From: Mesorhizobium sp. ZC-5
Lineage (GTDB): Bacteria; Pseudomonadota; Alphaproteobacteria; Rhizobiales; Rhizobiaceae
Assembly (NCBI RefSeq): GCF_025753855.1
Contig: NZ_JAOWPT010000005.1
Coordinates: forward strand, 310,001-374,000
DNA: 64,000 nt
Direction of reading: 5' to 3'
Both the position numbers and the translations under genes were made by a program. Below, piece by piece: positions 49,164 to 58,052 of the stretch; the stretch's first letter is position 1, and every line of letters begins with the position of its first letter. Below the pieces are notes generated by a model. That model did no database searches. It was given only the letters and a program-made list of their open reading frames with translations, and was not told the origin of the DNA.

Positions 49164-50253
49164 TTTGAGCGGCCTCCCACGTCTTGGCCGGCGCGCCGAT
49201 GAAACGTATGCGGTAGTGGATCAGCGTGTCGCAGGCGAGCACGAAGAACAGAAGCATGCCCTGGAAGGCGCGGACAACCTTGTCGGAAACGCCGATCGAG
49301 ATCTGCGCCGCCTCGCCGCCCAGATAGGAAAGCGCCAGCACCAGCCCCGCGGCGACGATGCCGAGCGGATTGAGGCGGCCGAGGAAGGCCACGATGATCG
49401 CCGCGAAGCCGTAGCCGGGCGAGATCGTCGGCCGCAACTGGCCGATGGCGCCGGAGACTTCGGAGATGCCGGCGAGGCCGGCAAGGGCGCCCGATACGAT
49501 AAAGACGAAGAACACCATCTTTGACGCCGAGAAGCCGGCGAACTTGCCCGCCCGCGGGCTCTGGCCGAGCACCTTGACCTCGAAGCCTTTCAGGGTACGC
49601 GACAGCATGAACCACAGCACCACGGCGGCGACCAGCGCGAACACGAAACCCCAGTTGGCGCGACCGGAAGCCGCCCAGATTTCCGGCAGCACTGCATATT
49701 CGTGGAAGTTGCGCGTCTCCGGAAAATTCATGCCCTCCGGATTGCGCCAGGGGCCGCGCACCAGCCAGTCGAGGAAAAGCTGCGCCACGTAGACCAGCAT
49801 CAGGCTGGTCAGGATCTCGTTGGTGTTGAAGCGCGCCTTGAGGAAAGCAGGGATAGACGCATAGGCGGCGCCACCCACCATGCCCATGATCAGCATCAAC
49901 GGCAGCACGGCCCAGTTCTGGAACTGCGGAAACAGCACCGGCAGGATCGAGCCGGCGATGGCACCGATGGTGAACTGTCCTTCGGCGCCGATATTCCAGT
50001 TGTTGGAGAGGTAGCAGACCGAAAGTCCAACCGCGATCAGGATCAGGGGTGCTGCCTTGATCGCCAGTTCATGTAGCGACCAGACCTCGCGCAGCGGGTC
50101 GACGAAGTAAAAATAAAGCGCATCGACGGGATTCTTGCCAAGCAGTGAAAACATGATGGCGCCGGCAATCAGCGTCAGGCCGAGAGCGATGAACGGAGAA
50201 AGCGCGCTGAAGAGCCTCGATTGTTCCGGACGCTTGACGAGTTCGATCCGCAT
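49156..50253 (-). CDS. BMP-system ABC transporter permease, first
   Basis: 365 residues from the ATG at 50253 (GAGGTG upstream), overlapping the ATPase stop by one base (TGATG). It has about ten hydrophobic segments. The NNWNIGAEGQFTIGAIAGS motif near residue 90 is typical for this permease class, and the coupling region GQSPRAGKFAGFSASKMVFF lies near residue 240. Partner of the second permease. Confidence 0.93.
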   Translation of the reverse strand: MRIELVKRPEQSRLFSALSPFIALGLTLIAGAIMFSLLGKNPVDALYFYFVDPLREVWSLHELAIKAAPLILIAVGLSVCYLSNNWNIGAEGQFTIGAIAGSILPVLFPQFQNWAVLPLMLIMGMVGGAAYASIPAFLKARFNTNEILTSLMLVYVAQLFLDWLVRGPWRNPEGMNFPETRNFHEYAVLPEIWAASGRANWGFVFALVAAVVLWFMLSRTLKGFEVKVLGQSPRAGKFAGFSASKMVFFVFIVSGALAGLAGISEVSGAIGQLRPTISPGYGFAAIIVAFLGRLNPLGIVAAGLVLALSYLGGEAAQISIGVSDKVVRAFQGMLLFFVLACDTLIHYRIRFIGAPAKTWEAAQNV

Positions 50254-51824
50254 CACGCCACCTCAAGCACGCGCTCGGCATGGCCGGGTTCGGCGCCCCC
50301 CATCAAGAGGCCGACCTTTTCCAGCGTCGCCTCGGCTCGCGGCAGCGGCTTCGACAGTTCGCCATTGTGCATGACGGCGATCAGGTCTGAAATCTCGAAG
50401 AGTTCATCGAGATCCTGGCTGATGACCAGCACCGCTGAGCCGCTGCGCGCCAGTTCGATCAGTGCCTGGCGGATACGCGCGGCGGCGCCCGCATCGACGC
50501 CCCAGGTCGGCTGGTTGACCACCATCACAGCCGGCTGGCGGTCGAGTTCGCGTCCGATGATGAATTTCTGCAGATTGCCGCCTGAAAGGGCCGCGGCTTC
50601 GGGGTCAACGGCGCTCTTGCGGACGTCCATTGCCGCGATGATGCGCTGCGCGGCAAACTTCACGGCGCCACTATGCACCAAGCCGGCGAGACCGAGGAAT
50701 GCTTTCCTGTCGGTGGTGTGGCGCGACAAAAGCAGGTTTTCGGAAAGCCGCATGCGCGGCGCCGCACCATGGCCGAGCCGTTCTTCCGGCACGAAGGCCG
50801 CGCCCAGCAGCCGGCGCCCGGATATAGACAGGCGCCCGGCATCCTTGCCGCGAATGCGGATCGCCCCGGCATCGTCCTGCAGGGCCTCGCCGGAAACCGC
50901 CTCGAAAAACTCCCCCTGCCCGTTGCCGGCGACACCGGCGATGCCGATCACTTCGCCGGCGCGGACGTCGAGCTTGATGTCGCGCAGCGGGATCGAAAAC
51001 GGTGTTGCCGGCTTGCGGCTGAGATTGCGGATTTCGAGCAACACGCTGGCCTTTTCGATGCCTTCCGAGGGTGGCCGCACCACGGCTTTCACTTCGTTGC
51101 CGACCATCATGCGGGCCAGCGAAGCGGCTGTTTCCTTGCGCGGGTCGCAATGGCCGACCACCTTGCCATGCCTGAGCACGGTGGCGCGGTCGCACATGCG
51201 CTTCACCTCCTCGAGGCGATGCGAGATGTAGAGGATCGACTTGCCTTCCGAACGCAGCCGCTCGAGCGTCTCGAACAGCTTGTCAGCCTCCTGCGGCGTC
51301 AGCACCGAAGTCGGCTCGTCGAGGATGATCAGTTCCGGCGTCTGCAGCAGGCAGCGGATAATCTCGATGCGTTGCCGCTCGCCGACCGACAGATCGCCGA
51401 CCAGCGAATAGGGATCGAGCGGCAGGCCGTAGCTGTAGGAAAGCGCCTTAGCCTTGGCCGCGATCGTGCTGATCGGCGTGTCCTCGTTCAGCGACAGGGC
51501 GATGTTTTCAGCCGCCGTCAGCGCTTCGAACAACGAAAAGTGCTGGAAAACCATACCGATGCCGAGTTTTTTTGCGGCGTGCGGGTTGGCGATGCGGACA
51601 GGCTGTCCATTCCACAAGATCTCGCCCGAGTATGGTTCGAGCGTGCCGAACAGCATCTTGACCAGCGTCGACTTGCCCGCACCGTTCTCGCCGAGCAATG
51701 CGTGAATCTCGCCCTTCGCGATCGTCAGGTCGATCGCGTCGCAGGCTTTCAGGGCTCCAAAAATCTTGGTGAGGCCGCGAACCTCAAGCAGGTTCACGGT
51801 TTCGCTGCCGTGCAGAGCACCCAC
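50253..51824 (-). CDS. BMP-system ABC transporter ATP-binding protein (double NBD)
   Basis: 523 residues with two nucleotide-binding domains, starting at a GTG at 51824 with GGAGGT. NBD1 has Walker A GENGAGKST (45-53), signature LSVGERQRIEIIRCL and LIILDEPTSVLTPQ. NBD2 has a degenerate Walker A (GVAGNGQGEFF, near residue 300, without the GKS/T), but keeps LSGGNLQKFIIGREL. That asymmetry is usual in the nucleoside/ribose-type ATPases. It energises the two permeases. Confidence 0.95.
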   Translation of the reverse strand: MGALHGSETVNLLEVRGLTKIFGALKACDAIDLTIAKGEIHALLGENGAGKSTLVKMLFGTLEPYSGEILWNGQPVRIANPHAAKKLGIGMVFQHFSLFEALTAAENIALSLNEDTPISTIAAKAKALSYSYGLPLDPYSLVGDLSVGERQRIEIIRCLLQTPELIILDEPTSVLTPQEADKLFETLERLRSEGKSILYISHRLEEVKRMCDRATVLRHGKVVGHCDPRKETAASLARMMVGNEVKAVVRPPSEGIEKASVLLEIRNLSRKPATPFSIPLRDIKLDVRAGEVIGIAGVAGNGQGEFFEAVSGEALQDDAGAIRIRGKDAGRLSISGRRLLGAAFVPEERLGHGAAPRMRLSENLLLSRHTTDRKAFLGLAGLVHSGAVKFAAQRIIAAMDVRKSAVDPEAAALSGGNLQKFIIGRELDRQPAVMVVNQPTWGVDAGAAARIRQALIELARSGSAVLVISQDLDELFEISDLIAVMHNGELSKPLPRAEATLEKVGLLMGGAEPGHAERVLEVA

Positions 51825-51942
51825 AGTACCTCCAATCTGGTTTCCAGATATGTTTTATGTTCCCGCCGCATCGTAGGCGCGCTTTGTGCGCAACGCAAAG
51901 TGCAGGCCATCTTGAAAGAGCTTCAAGAATTTCAGCGGAAGC

Positions 51943-52920
51943 TCATGGAATCAGCACTGTCGTTCCAGTGGTCTTGCGGGCTTCGAGATCGGCATGTGCC
52001 CGGCCGACCTCTTTGAGGGCGAAACGCTGGTTGATCTTGATCTCGACGATGCCTTTCGATACCACGTCGAACAGCGCTTCCGCGGAAGCCACCAAGGCTT
52101 CCCGCTTCGCATTGTAGACGAACAGGGTCGGCCGCGTGGCGTAGAGCGAACCTTTCTGTGCGAGCAACGCCATGTTGAATGGCGGAATTGGCCCTGAAGA
52201 CTGGCCGAAGCTGGCAAAAAGCCCGAATGGCTTCAGGCAGTCCAGAGAGCCCGGGAACGTGTCCTTGCCGACCGAATCGTAGACGACGTCGCAGAGCTTG
52301 CCGCCGGTGATCTCCTTCACGTCGGCGACAAAATCCCGGTCGCGATAATTGATGACGTGGTCAAAGCCGTGCGCCTTGGCCAGTTCGATCTTATCGGCCG
52401 AGCCCGCGGTACCGATGACGGTTGCGCCAAGATGTTTTGCCCACTGGCCAAGGATGAGACCGACCCCGCCTGCGGCGGCGTGGAAGAGGATGGTGTCACC
52501 CGCCTTCACCTTGAAGGTGCGGCGCAGAAGATATTCGGCGGTCATACCCTTGAGCATCATGGCTGCGGCCTGCTCGTCGGAAACGCCGTCCGGGATCTTC
52601 ACCAGCTTTTCGGCGGCGATAGTGCGCTGCTCACAATAGGCGCCGAGCCCGACCGCGTAGGCGACGCGGTCACCGACTTTCAGATCGGAAACGCCCTCGC
52701 CCAATTCGAGCACCACGCCGGCAGCTTCGCCGCCCGGAATGAGCGGCAGTCCTTTCGGTGCGGCGTACAGGCCGGTCCGATAATAAACGTCAATGAAATT
52801 CAAGCCGATGGCCGTGTGCCGGATCAGCACTTCGCCCTTGCCGGGCTTACCGGGATCGGCATCGACATAGTGCAGGGCTTCGGGACCGCCGTGGGCGGTG
52901 ATGTGAATCGCTTTGGACAT
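51943..52920 (-). CDS. qor: Quinone oxidoreductase, MDR family
   Basis: 325 residues. The medium-chain dehydrogenase/reductase fold shows FIDVYYRTGLY, then GGEAAGVVLELGEGV and the Rossmann motif AAAGGVGLILGQWAK. No zinc-ligand Cys set is seen, as expected for the zeta-crystallin/QOR type. It reduces quinones with NADPH. It ends 118 bases from the start of the ABC operon on the same strand, and its start lies 5 bases after pcs, so it may belong with pcs. Confidence 0.92.
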   Translation of the reverse strand: MSKAIHITAHGGPEALHYVDADPGKPGKGEVLIRHTAIGLNFIDVYYRTGLYAAPKGLPLIPGGEAAGVVLELGEGVSDLKVGDRVAYAVGLGAYCEQRTIAAEKLVKIPDGVSDEQAAAMMLKGMTAEYLLRRTFKVKAGDTILFHAAAGGVGLILGQWAKHLGATVIGTAGSADKIELAKAHGFDHVINYRDRDFVADVKEITGGKLCDVVYDSVGKDTFPGSLDCLKPFGLFASFGQSSGPIPPFNMALLAQKGSLYATRPTLFVYNAKREALVASAEALFDVVSKGIVEIKINQRFALKEVGRAHADLEARKTTGTTVLIP

Positions 52921-52925
52921 GATTT

Positions 52926-53726
52926 TCAGGTCTTCTTCAGGCCGAGGGTTGGGAAAAGCTGCATAACGCCGCCGATGACGAACAGGTAGACGCCGGTGAC
53001 GGTGATGCCGATCTTGGTGATGAGGCCGGCATGTTCGCCGAGCACACCGATCTGGTTATAGAACTGCGCCATCGCGGATTGGGCCAAAGCGAGCGCTCCG
53101 AATGCGCACCACAAAAGCGTCATGCCGAGATTGAGCGGCCGCAGCCGCACCACGCGGACGGGATGCAGGAAATTCACCGGCACGAATGTCAGGATACCGG
53201 CGATGACGACAACCGCGAAGGACACCCACTGCCCGGGTTCGATGACGAAGAGCGTGAACACGACCATGTTCCAGACGACAGGAAAGCCCTTGAAGAAGTT
53301 CTCCTTCGTCTTCATGCCGGTATCGGCGTAGTAGATGGCGCTCGATACGACGATGATCGCTGCCGACAGGAACGACAGCCCCTCGCCCATGAAACCGCGC
53401 TGGTAGAGCGCGAAGGCCGGGATGATGACATAAGTCACGTAGTCTATGATGTTGTCGAGGAGTTCGCCCGACCATGTTGGCAGGACTTCCTTAACCTCGA
53501 GCTTGCGCGCGATCGGCCCGTCGATGCCGTCCACCAACAGCGCCAGGCCCAGCCATAGGAACATCAACGTCCAGTTCTCTTCGCTTGCCGCCACCAGCGA
53601 GAGGAAAGCCAGGAACGAACCGGACGCGGTCAACAGGTGAACCGAAAACGCCCTCGCCTGCGGCCAAGTGACCTTCTTTTTGGGCAGTGGGATGCGCTCC
53701 GCGAGCTTCTTGCCGCTTGCCTTCAT
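52926..53726 (-). CDS. pcs: Phosphatidylcholine synthase
   Basis: 266 residues from the ATG at 53726, or 273 from a GTG at 53747 that overlaps the upstream stop (GTGA). It is a CDP-alcohol phosphotransferase with the motif D-G-x2-A-R (69-74) followed by G87, D91 and D95. Several membrane helices follow, with MKTKENFFKGFPVVWNMVVFTLFVI, HPVRVVRLRPLNLGMTLLW. It condenses CDP-diacylglycerol with choline to make phosphatidylcholine, a membrane lipid typical of rhizobia and needed for host interaction. Part of a DUF2182-DUF1326-pcs-qor run. Confidence 0.94.
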   Translation of the reverse strand: MKASGKKLAERIPLPKKKVTWPQARAFSVHLLTASGSFLAFLSLVAASEENWTLMFLWLGLALLVDGIDGPIARKLEVKEVLPTWSGELLDNIIDYVTYVIIPAFALYQRGFMGEGLSFLSAAIIVVSSAIYYADTGMKTKENFFKGFPVVWNMVVFTLFVIEPGQWVSFAVVVIAGILTFVPVNFLHPVRVVRLRPLNLGMTLLWCAFGALALAQSAMAQFYNQIGVLGEHAGLITKIGITVTGVYLFVIGGVMQLFPTLGLKKT

Positions 53727-53743
53727 GGCGTCTGTGCGTTTGC

Positions 53744-54358
53744 TCACGGACCGCGCCAGTCCAGCTTGCAGATTTCTGCCGAACGGCCGGCGAAATTCCA
53801 GTTGCGACCGAAGGCGCGCAGCCGGCTCTTGTCGGATTTCGCCACGATGATTTCCGGGGCGATCCAGTATTCCGAATTGGTGATCACCGTGTCGCCATCG
53901 CGGCTCTTGCCGGGGATGGGCGTCACGGCGCCGTCGATGATCTTCGGAATCTGGAAGATGCGTGTCTTGTCCTTCGTCTCGTAGGCGATCGGCACCTGCT
54001 CGACGCCGAGGAACTTGCCGACCAGGATCGAAAGCAGCGAGGTCGTGCCCCCTGCCTTGCCGGTGAATATCTTGCTGATCGCCTTGACCGCGTAGATGGA
54101 GGCGCGCTGGTCGATGAACAGGCCGGCGGTCCAGTTGCCGCGGCTCATATAGCCCGGGATTTCCATGATCAGGCCGAGATTGAGGCCGGAAAGGTCGACG
54201 TCGCCGAAATGACCGGCGTCGATGCGGAACCCCGCCCAGGTCTGGCAATAACCTTCGGTCGGCGGATGGCCGCCGAGCGACAGCACGCAGGGGCAAAACA
54301 CCGTGCAATTGCAGGAGAGGACGAGTTCCCCCTTCATCGCCCAGCTCTGCTCTTTCAT
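53744..54358 (-). CDS. DUF1326 domain protein
   Basis: 204 residues from the ATG at 54358 (GAGGG upstream). The motif LSCNCTVFCPC near residue 15-25 has three close Cys and is the DUF1326 hallmark. WAGFRIDAGHFGDVDLSGLNL and EYWIAPEIIVAKS follow. No signal peptide, so probably cytosolic or membrane-associated with its DUF2182 partner. The Cys cluster suggests metal binding, unproven. The stop overlaps a possible pcs start (GTGA). It lies 17 bases after DUF2182. Confidence 0.88.
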   Translation of the reverse strand: MKEQSWAMKGELVLSCNCTVFCPCVLSLGGHPPTEGYCQTWAGFRIDAGHFGDVDLSGLNLGLIMEIPGYMSRGNWTAGLFIDQRASIYAVKAISKIFTGKAGGTTSLLSILVGKFLGVEQVPIAYETKDKTRIFQIPKIIDGAVTPIPGKSRDGDTVITNSEYWIAPEIIVAKSDKSRLRAFGRNWNFAGRSAEICKLDWRGP

Positions 54359-54375
54359 GATCGCGTCCCTCGTCG

Positions 54376-55266
54376 TCAGGCGGAGATTAATAGCAGCGCC
54401 GCCGCCCATACAAGCAGTATCGCACCGGCGAGCCTGCCCGGAAGCCTGCCGGGAACGTGTTTTTCAACCAGGGTGAACAGCGCGATGAGTGCCATCCAGA
54501 AGACATTCATCAACCCGACTGCGAACATCACCAGCATCAGCGCCCAGCAACAGCCGAGGCACCACATACCCTGGTCGACCCCGAGCCGGAAAATACGCGA
54601 CGGCTTCACGCTCCAGCGCGAAAACAACGTGGCGAAGGGATTGGCGCATTTTTTCAGGCAGCTCTCCTTGAGGCCGCTGAACTGGTAAAGCCCGGCAACA
54701 AGCAAGGCGGCAGCCCCGGCGATGCCCTGCACGGGTGCAAACGCGACAGCGGCGGATCCTGCCTGCACCGCCAGCGACAGCCCTGCGAACCCCAGCGATG
54801 CGCCAAGCCAGACGGCGAGATAGCCAGCGACGAGAACCAGTGGATGCACGACCGGCTCGCCCTTTGCCCGCGCCGTATCGGCGATTTCGCAATAGGTCCG
54901 CACCAGCGGCGCCGCGGAAGGCAGCATCATTGCCAGCGACATCAGGAACCACATCGCGGAAAGTGCCGCGAAACTGGCGAAAAGCGAACCATCCACCGTC
55001 GCGGGCGTCAGGCAAAGCTGCAGGAAACGATCGAGAAAACCGGGCAACGGCGGAACCGGCAAGGCTTGCAGGAGTTGGCCGCCAGGCCCCGTGGTTCCTG
55101 GAGCGATCGTCGCGTTGCGCGCCGACATCGCGATCAGCACGAACCATGCCAGCCCGATCGCCAACCCCAGCACGAGGTTGGCGGCAAAGCGCGGCCGCCG
55201 TGCGATCGCGGCGGTTGCCTGGCCGGCGTGGTCGAGATGGTCGAATCTGCCGTTTTCGTCCGCCAT
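54376..55266 (-). CDS. DUF2182 integral membrane protein, putative metal binder
   Basis: 296 residues from the ATG at 55266. About seven hydrophobic segments are seen. Typical DUF2182 motifs: FLMSLAMMLPSAAPL, YQFSGLKESCLKKCANP and LGVDQGMWCLGCCWALM. The Cys pairs (C-x3-C and C-x2-CC) and Met residues near membrane borders look like metal ligands. DUF2182 is often beside DUF1326, as here. The gene is first in the run leading to pcs. It is divergent from a UbiH-like gene. Confidence 0.9.
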   Translation of the reverse strand: MADENGRFDHLDHAGQATAAIARRPRFAANLVLGLAIGLAWFVLIAMSARNATIAPGTTGPGGQLLQALPVPPLPGFLDRFLQLCLTPATVDGSLFASFAALSAMWFLMSLAMMLPSAAPLVRTYCEIADTARAKGEPVVHPLVLVAGYLAVWLGASLGFAGLSLAVQAGSAAVAFAPVQGIAGAAALLVAGLYQFSGLKESCLKKCANPFATLFSRWSVKPSRIFRLGVDQGMWCLGCCWALMLVMFAVGLMNVFWMALIALFTLVEKHVPGRLPGRLAGAILLVWAAALLLISA

Positions 55267-55326
55267 GACACCTGTTGGGATGAAACGCCGCGTTGATGCG
55301 ACAGGCCATGCTGCCATATACGAAGG

Positions 55327-56589
55327 GTGGTTCCTGTTCCACCCGCTGCACCTGAAGCGCAACCGCCGGTCACCGTCTTGAGCAACAAAACCCAACCCAG
55401 GATTCTTGTAGCCGGCACCGGCCCAGCCGGACTTATCGCTGCGCTGGCGCTGGCCAGGGCCGGCTTCGGCATAACGCTCATCGGTCCGGAAGTCCGCAAG
55501 GACGACCGGCGCACGACTGCATTGATGATGCCGGCGATCCAGTTTCTCGACGGCCTCGGCATCATCGAACCGATTCGCACGAAAACGGCGCCGCTGCGTG
55601 TCATGCGCATCGTTGATGCCACGAAAAGGCTGATCCGCAGCCCGGTCGTCACGTTCCGCGCCAGTGAAATCGGCGGGCAAGCGTTCGGGCTGAACATCCC
55701 CAACGGTGTGCTGAACGATGCGCTGGAGGTCTCTATTAACGCGGAACCAGGTGTCGAATGGCGCAAGACTTTGGTGACGCGCTGGGAATTTGCCGACGAC
55801 ACGATCACCGCCGTTCTGGAAGACGGCTCCTCTGCGACCGGATCCCTCGCAGTTGCCGCCGATGGCAGGGCGTCGACGGCGCGGGAGGCCGCCGGCATCA
55901 CCACGACGACGCATCGTTACGAGCAGGCCGCGCTGGTGCTCACCTTCTCGCACAGCCGCGGCCATGCGGATACGTCGACCGAGTTCCATACCGAGACCGG
56001 GCCGTTCACCCAGGTACCTCTGCCCGGAGACCGCTCGAGCCTCGTCTGGGTGGCGACGCCGGCGGAAGTCGACGAGTTGGCCGCTCTGGACGAGGCCGAA
56101 TTGTCGCGTCGTGTCGAAGATCGCATGCAATCCATGCTCGGCCGCGTGGCGGTGGAACCCGGGCGTCAAATCTATCCTCTGTCGGCCGGTTTGCCGGCGC
56201 GTTTCGCCCAGAACCGCGTCGCCCTGATCGGCGAAGCAGCCCATATCTTCCCGCCGATTGGCGCCCAGGGGCTAAACCTCGGTATAAGGGACGTCCAGGA
56301 ACTCATTGATATCGTATCGAAGAACACCGATGATCCAGGCTCAAAAGCCGCACTGGCGGCTTACGATCGCCGCCGCCGCCCAGACATCTTTGCACGCACG
56401 GGGGCGGTGAACCTGCTCAACCTGTCACTGCTGTCGAATGTCATCCCGGCGCAATTGGCGCGCAGCGCCGGCCTCACGGTGCTGGGCGGCTTTGCGCCGC
56501 TGCGGGCCCTGTTCATGCGCGAAGGCTTACGTCCCGGCAGCGGGTTGCGTTCGGTGTTTTCCGATCTAAGGGAACAGATCCGGCGGTAA
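55327..56589 (+). CDS. UbiH/VisC-like FAD-dependent monooxygenase
   Basis: 420 residues from a GTG at 55327; a TTG at 55378 that skips a proline-rich stretch is an alternative start. The FAD-binding GTGPAGLIAALALARAG motif and VAADGRASTAREAAGI, then RVALIGEAAHIFPPIGAQGLNLGIRDVQEL are the UbiH/COQ6 family signatures. The usual roles are ubiquinone ring hydroxylation, but no ubiquinone gene is near. Its 3' end overlaps the convergent AEC gene by 24 bases. Confidence 0.85.
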   Translation: MVPVPPAAPEAQPPVTVLSNKTQPRILVAGTGPAGLIAALALARAGFGITLIGPEVRKDDRRTTALMMPAIQFLDGLGIIEPIRTKTAPLRVMRIVDATKRLIRSPVVTFRASEIGGQAFGLNIPNGVLNDALEVSINAEPGVEWRKTLVTRWEFADDTITAVLEDGSSATGSLAVAADGRASTAREAAGITTTTHRYEQAALVLTFSHSRGHADTSTEFHTETGPFTQVPLPGDRSSLVWVATPAEVDELAALDEAELSRRVEDRMQSMLGRVAVEPGRQIYPLSAGLPARFAQNRVALIGEAAHIFPPIGAQGLNLGIRDVQELIDIVSKNTDDPGSKAALAAYDRRRRPDIFARTGAVNLLNLSLLSNVIPAQLARSAGLTVLGGFAPLRALFMREGLRPGSGLRSVFSDLREQIRR

Positions 56590-57528
56590 GACACCGCTTT
56601 TGATCATATAGAGCAACGCCGTCACGGTGCCGACCGAAAGCACGGTGGTGAGCAGGATGCTCGCCGAAGCGCGCTGCACCCAGACGCCGTACTGCTGGGC
56701 GATCACGAAGACATTGGTGGCCGTCGGCAATGCGGCGAGCAAAACCGCCGAAAACAGCCAGATTTCGGAAAAATTGCCGGCCCAGCTCAGGACCACGTAG
56801 CAGAGCAGCGGGTGGCATATGAGCTTCAGCGCCGCGATTAGTCCAAGTTCGCGCGGCACGCGGTTGAGCGGACGCAAGGCCAGCGTCACGCCCATCGCAA
56901 ACAGCGCGCAGGGCGCGGCTGCGCGCGCCAGATAATCGAGTAGCCGCTCGATGGGCATTGGCGGCTGGAACTCCAGATAGGCGGCAAGGACACCGACTGC
57001 CGTCGCGATGATGAAGGGATGCAGCACGATCTTCTTCAGGACACTGAGCACCAGCGCGCCGGGAGACGCCTTTTCGCCGCCGGACAGCGCCATCATCATC
57101 GGCGCGATGGCGAAATGCATGATGTTCTCGAAGCAGAAGATCAGCGCCACCGGCACCGCTGCCTCCTCGCCAAAGGCGAGCAATGCGAGCCCCGGACCCA
57201 TGTAGCCGATGTTTCCGTAGGCGGCGGCGAGCCCCTTGATCGTCGATTCGGCGATTGCGCCGCGCGATGCGACCACCGAGATCGAGAACATCAGCGAAAA
57301 GATGACGAAGGTCGAGAACACCGAACCGAAGATATAGCTCCACTCGGTCAGCCGCTCGATCGGCGTCTTGGCGAGAAGCTGGAAAAACAGCGCCGGCAGG
57401 GCCACATAGATGATGAAGGTATTCATCCAGCCCAGCGCTTCGAGCGGCTGCCGTGTTATGCGCGCCACGGCAAAGCCCAGAAAAATGAGCCCGAAGAACG
57501 GCAACACCAGCCCGATGACGTCTGTCAT
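56566..57528 (-). CDS. AEC family transporter
   Basis: 320 residues from the ATG at 57528, with AGGTGG upstream. Ten hydrophobic segments of the auxin efflux carrier fold are seen, with FFQLLAKTPIE and ALPTATNVFVIAQQYGVW, the latter a characteristic helix-break motif near the C-terminal half. Members export or import organic acids and malonate; the substrate is unknown. The end overlaps the monooxygenase gene on the other strand. Confidence 0.88.
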   Translation of the reverse strand: MTDVIGLVLPFFGLIFLGFAVARITRQPLEALGWMNTFIIYVALPALFFQLLAKTPIERLTEWSYIFGSVFSTFVIFSLMFSISVVASRGAIAESTIKGLAAAYGNIGYMGPGLALLAFGEEAAVPVALIFCFENIMHFAIAPMMMALSGGEKASPGALVLSVLKKIVLHPFIIATAVGVLAAYLEFQPPMPIERLLDYLARAAAPCALFAMGVTLALRPLNRVPRELGLIAALKLICHPLLCYVVLSWAGNFSEIWLFSAVLLAALPTATNVFVIAQQYGVWVQRASASILLTTVLSVGTVTALLYMIKSGVLPPDLFP

Positions 57529-57645
57529 GACCACCTGCGCGGGAAAACTTTCCGTCGCGCTATCGCGTTGCTGAACAGCGCGTCAAGGGCAAGCGGGATT
57601 GAATTGATGGGCCGGCTGCGCCAAATAGCGCGAGAGGTTTGTGCT

Positions 57646-57978
57646 ATGAATGACATGAAGACCGCAAAATTCAGGATCGGCCAGGTGGTCAAGCACCGGC
57701 TGTTTCCGTTCCGTGGCGTCATTTTCGACGTCGACCCGCAATTCAACAACACCGACGAATGGTATGAAGCGATCCCGGCCGAAGTCCGGCCGCGCAAGGA
57801 CCAGCCGTTCTACCACCTGCTCGCCGAAAATTCCGAGACCGAATACATTGCGTATGTGTCTGAGCAGAACTTGCTTGAGGACGAGACCGGCGAACCGGTC
57901 CGCCATCCGCAGTTGCGGGAGATGTTCAACAAGGCGCCGGACGGCAGCTATGCGCCGAAGGATCGGGCGCGCCACTAG
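57646..57978 (+). CDS. hspQ: Heat shock protein HspQ
   Basis: 110 residues from the ATG at 57646 (GAGAGG upstream). The YccV/HspQ motif AKFRIGQVVKHRLFPFRGVIFDVDP, then PFYHLLAENSETEYIAYVSEQNL. HspQ binds hemimethylated DNA, and in E. coli it affects Lon-dependent proteolysis and DnaA stability. It is followed by a strong bidirectional terminator. Confidence 0.95.
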   Translation: MNDMKTAKFRIGQVVKHRLFPFRGVIFDVDPQFNNTDEWYEAIPAEVRPRKDQPFYHLLAENSETEYIAYVSEQNLLEDETGEPVRHPQLREMFNKAPDGSYAPKDRARH

Positions 57979-58002
57979 CCGAGCCAGGAACTCTTAAAAG
58001 AA

Positions 58003-58027
58003 AAGCGGGGCTTTGGCCCCGCTTTTT
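58003..58027. terminator. Bidirectional intrinsic terminator between hspQ and ialB
   Basis: AAGCGGGGC (58003-58011) pairs with GCCCCGCTT (58016-58024) around the 4-base loop TTTG, with T-runs on both strands. It ends hspQ on the + strand and ialB on the - strand. Confidence 0.9.
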
Positions 58028-58052
58028 CATTTCAGGATATCCGGCCGGTCGA

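Noticed and set aside
55267-56244. Upstream in-frame extension of the DUF2182 gene to 622 residues
   Set aside because: The extra part is antisense to the monooxygenase gene and has no motif. The family's normal start at 55266 fits length and content.
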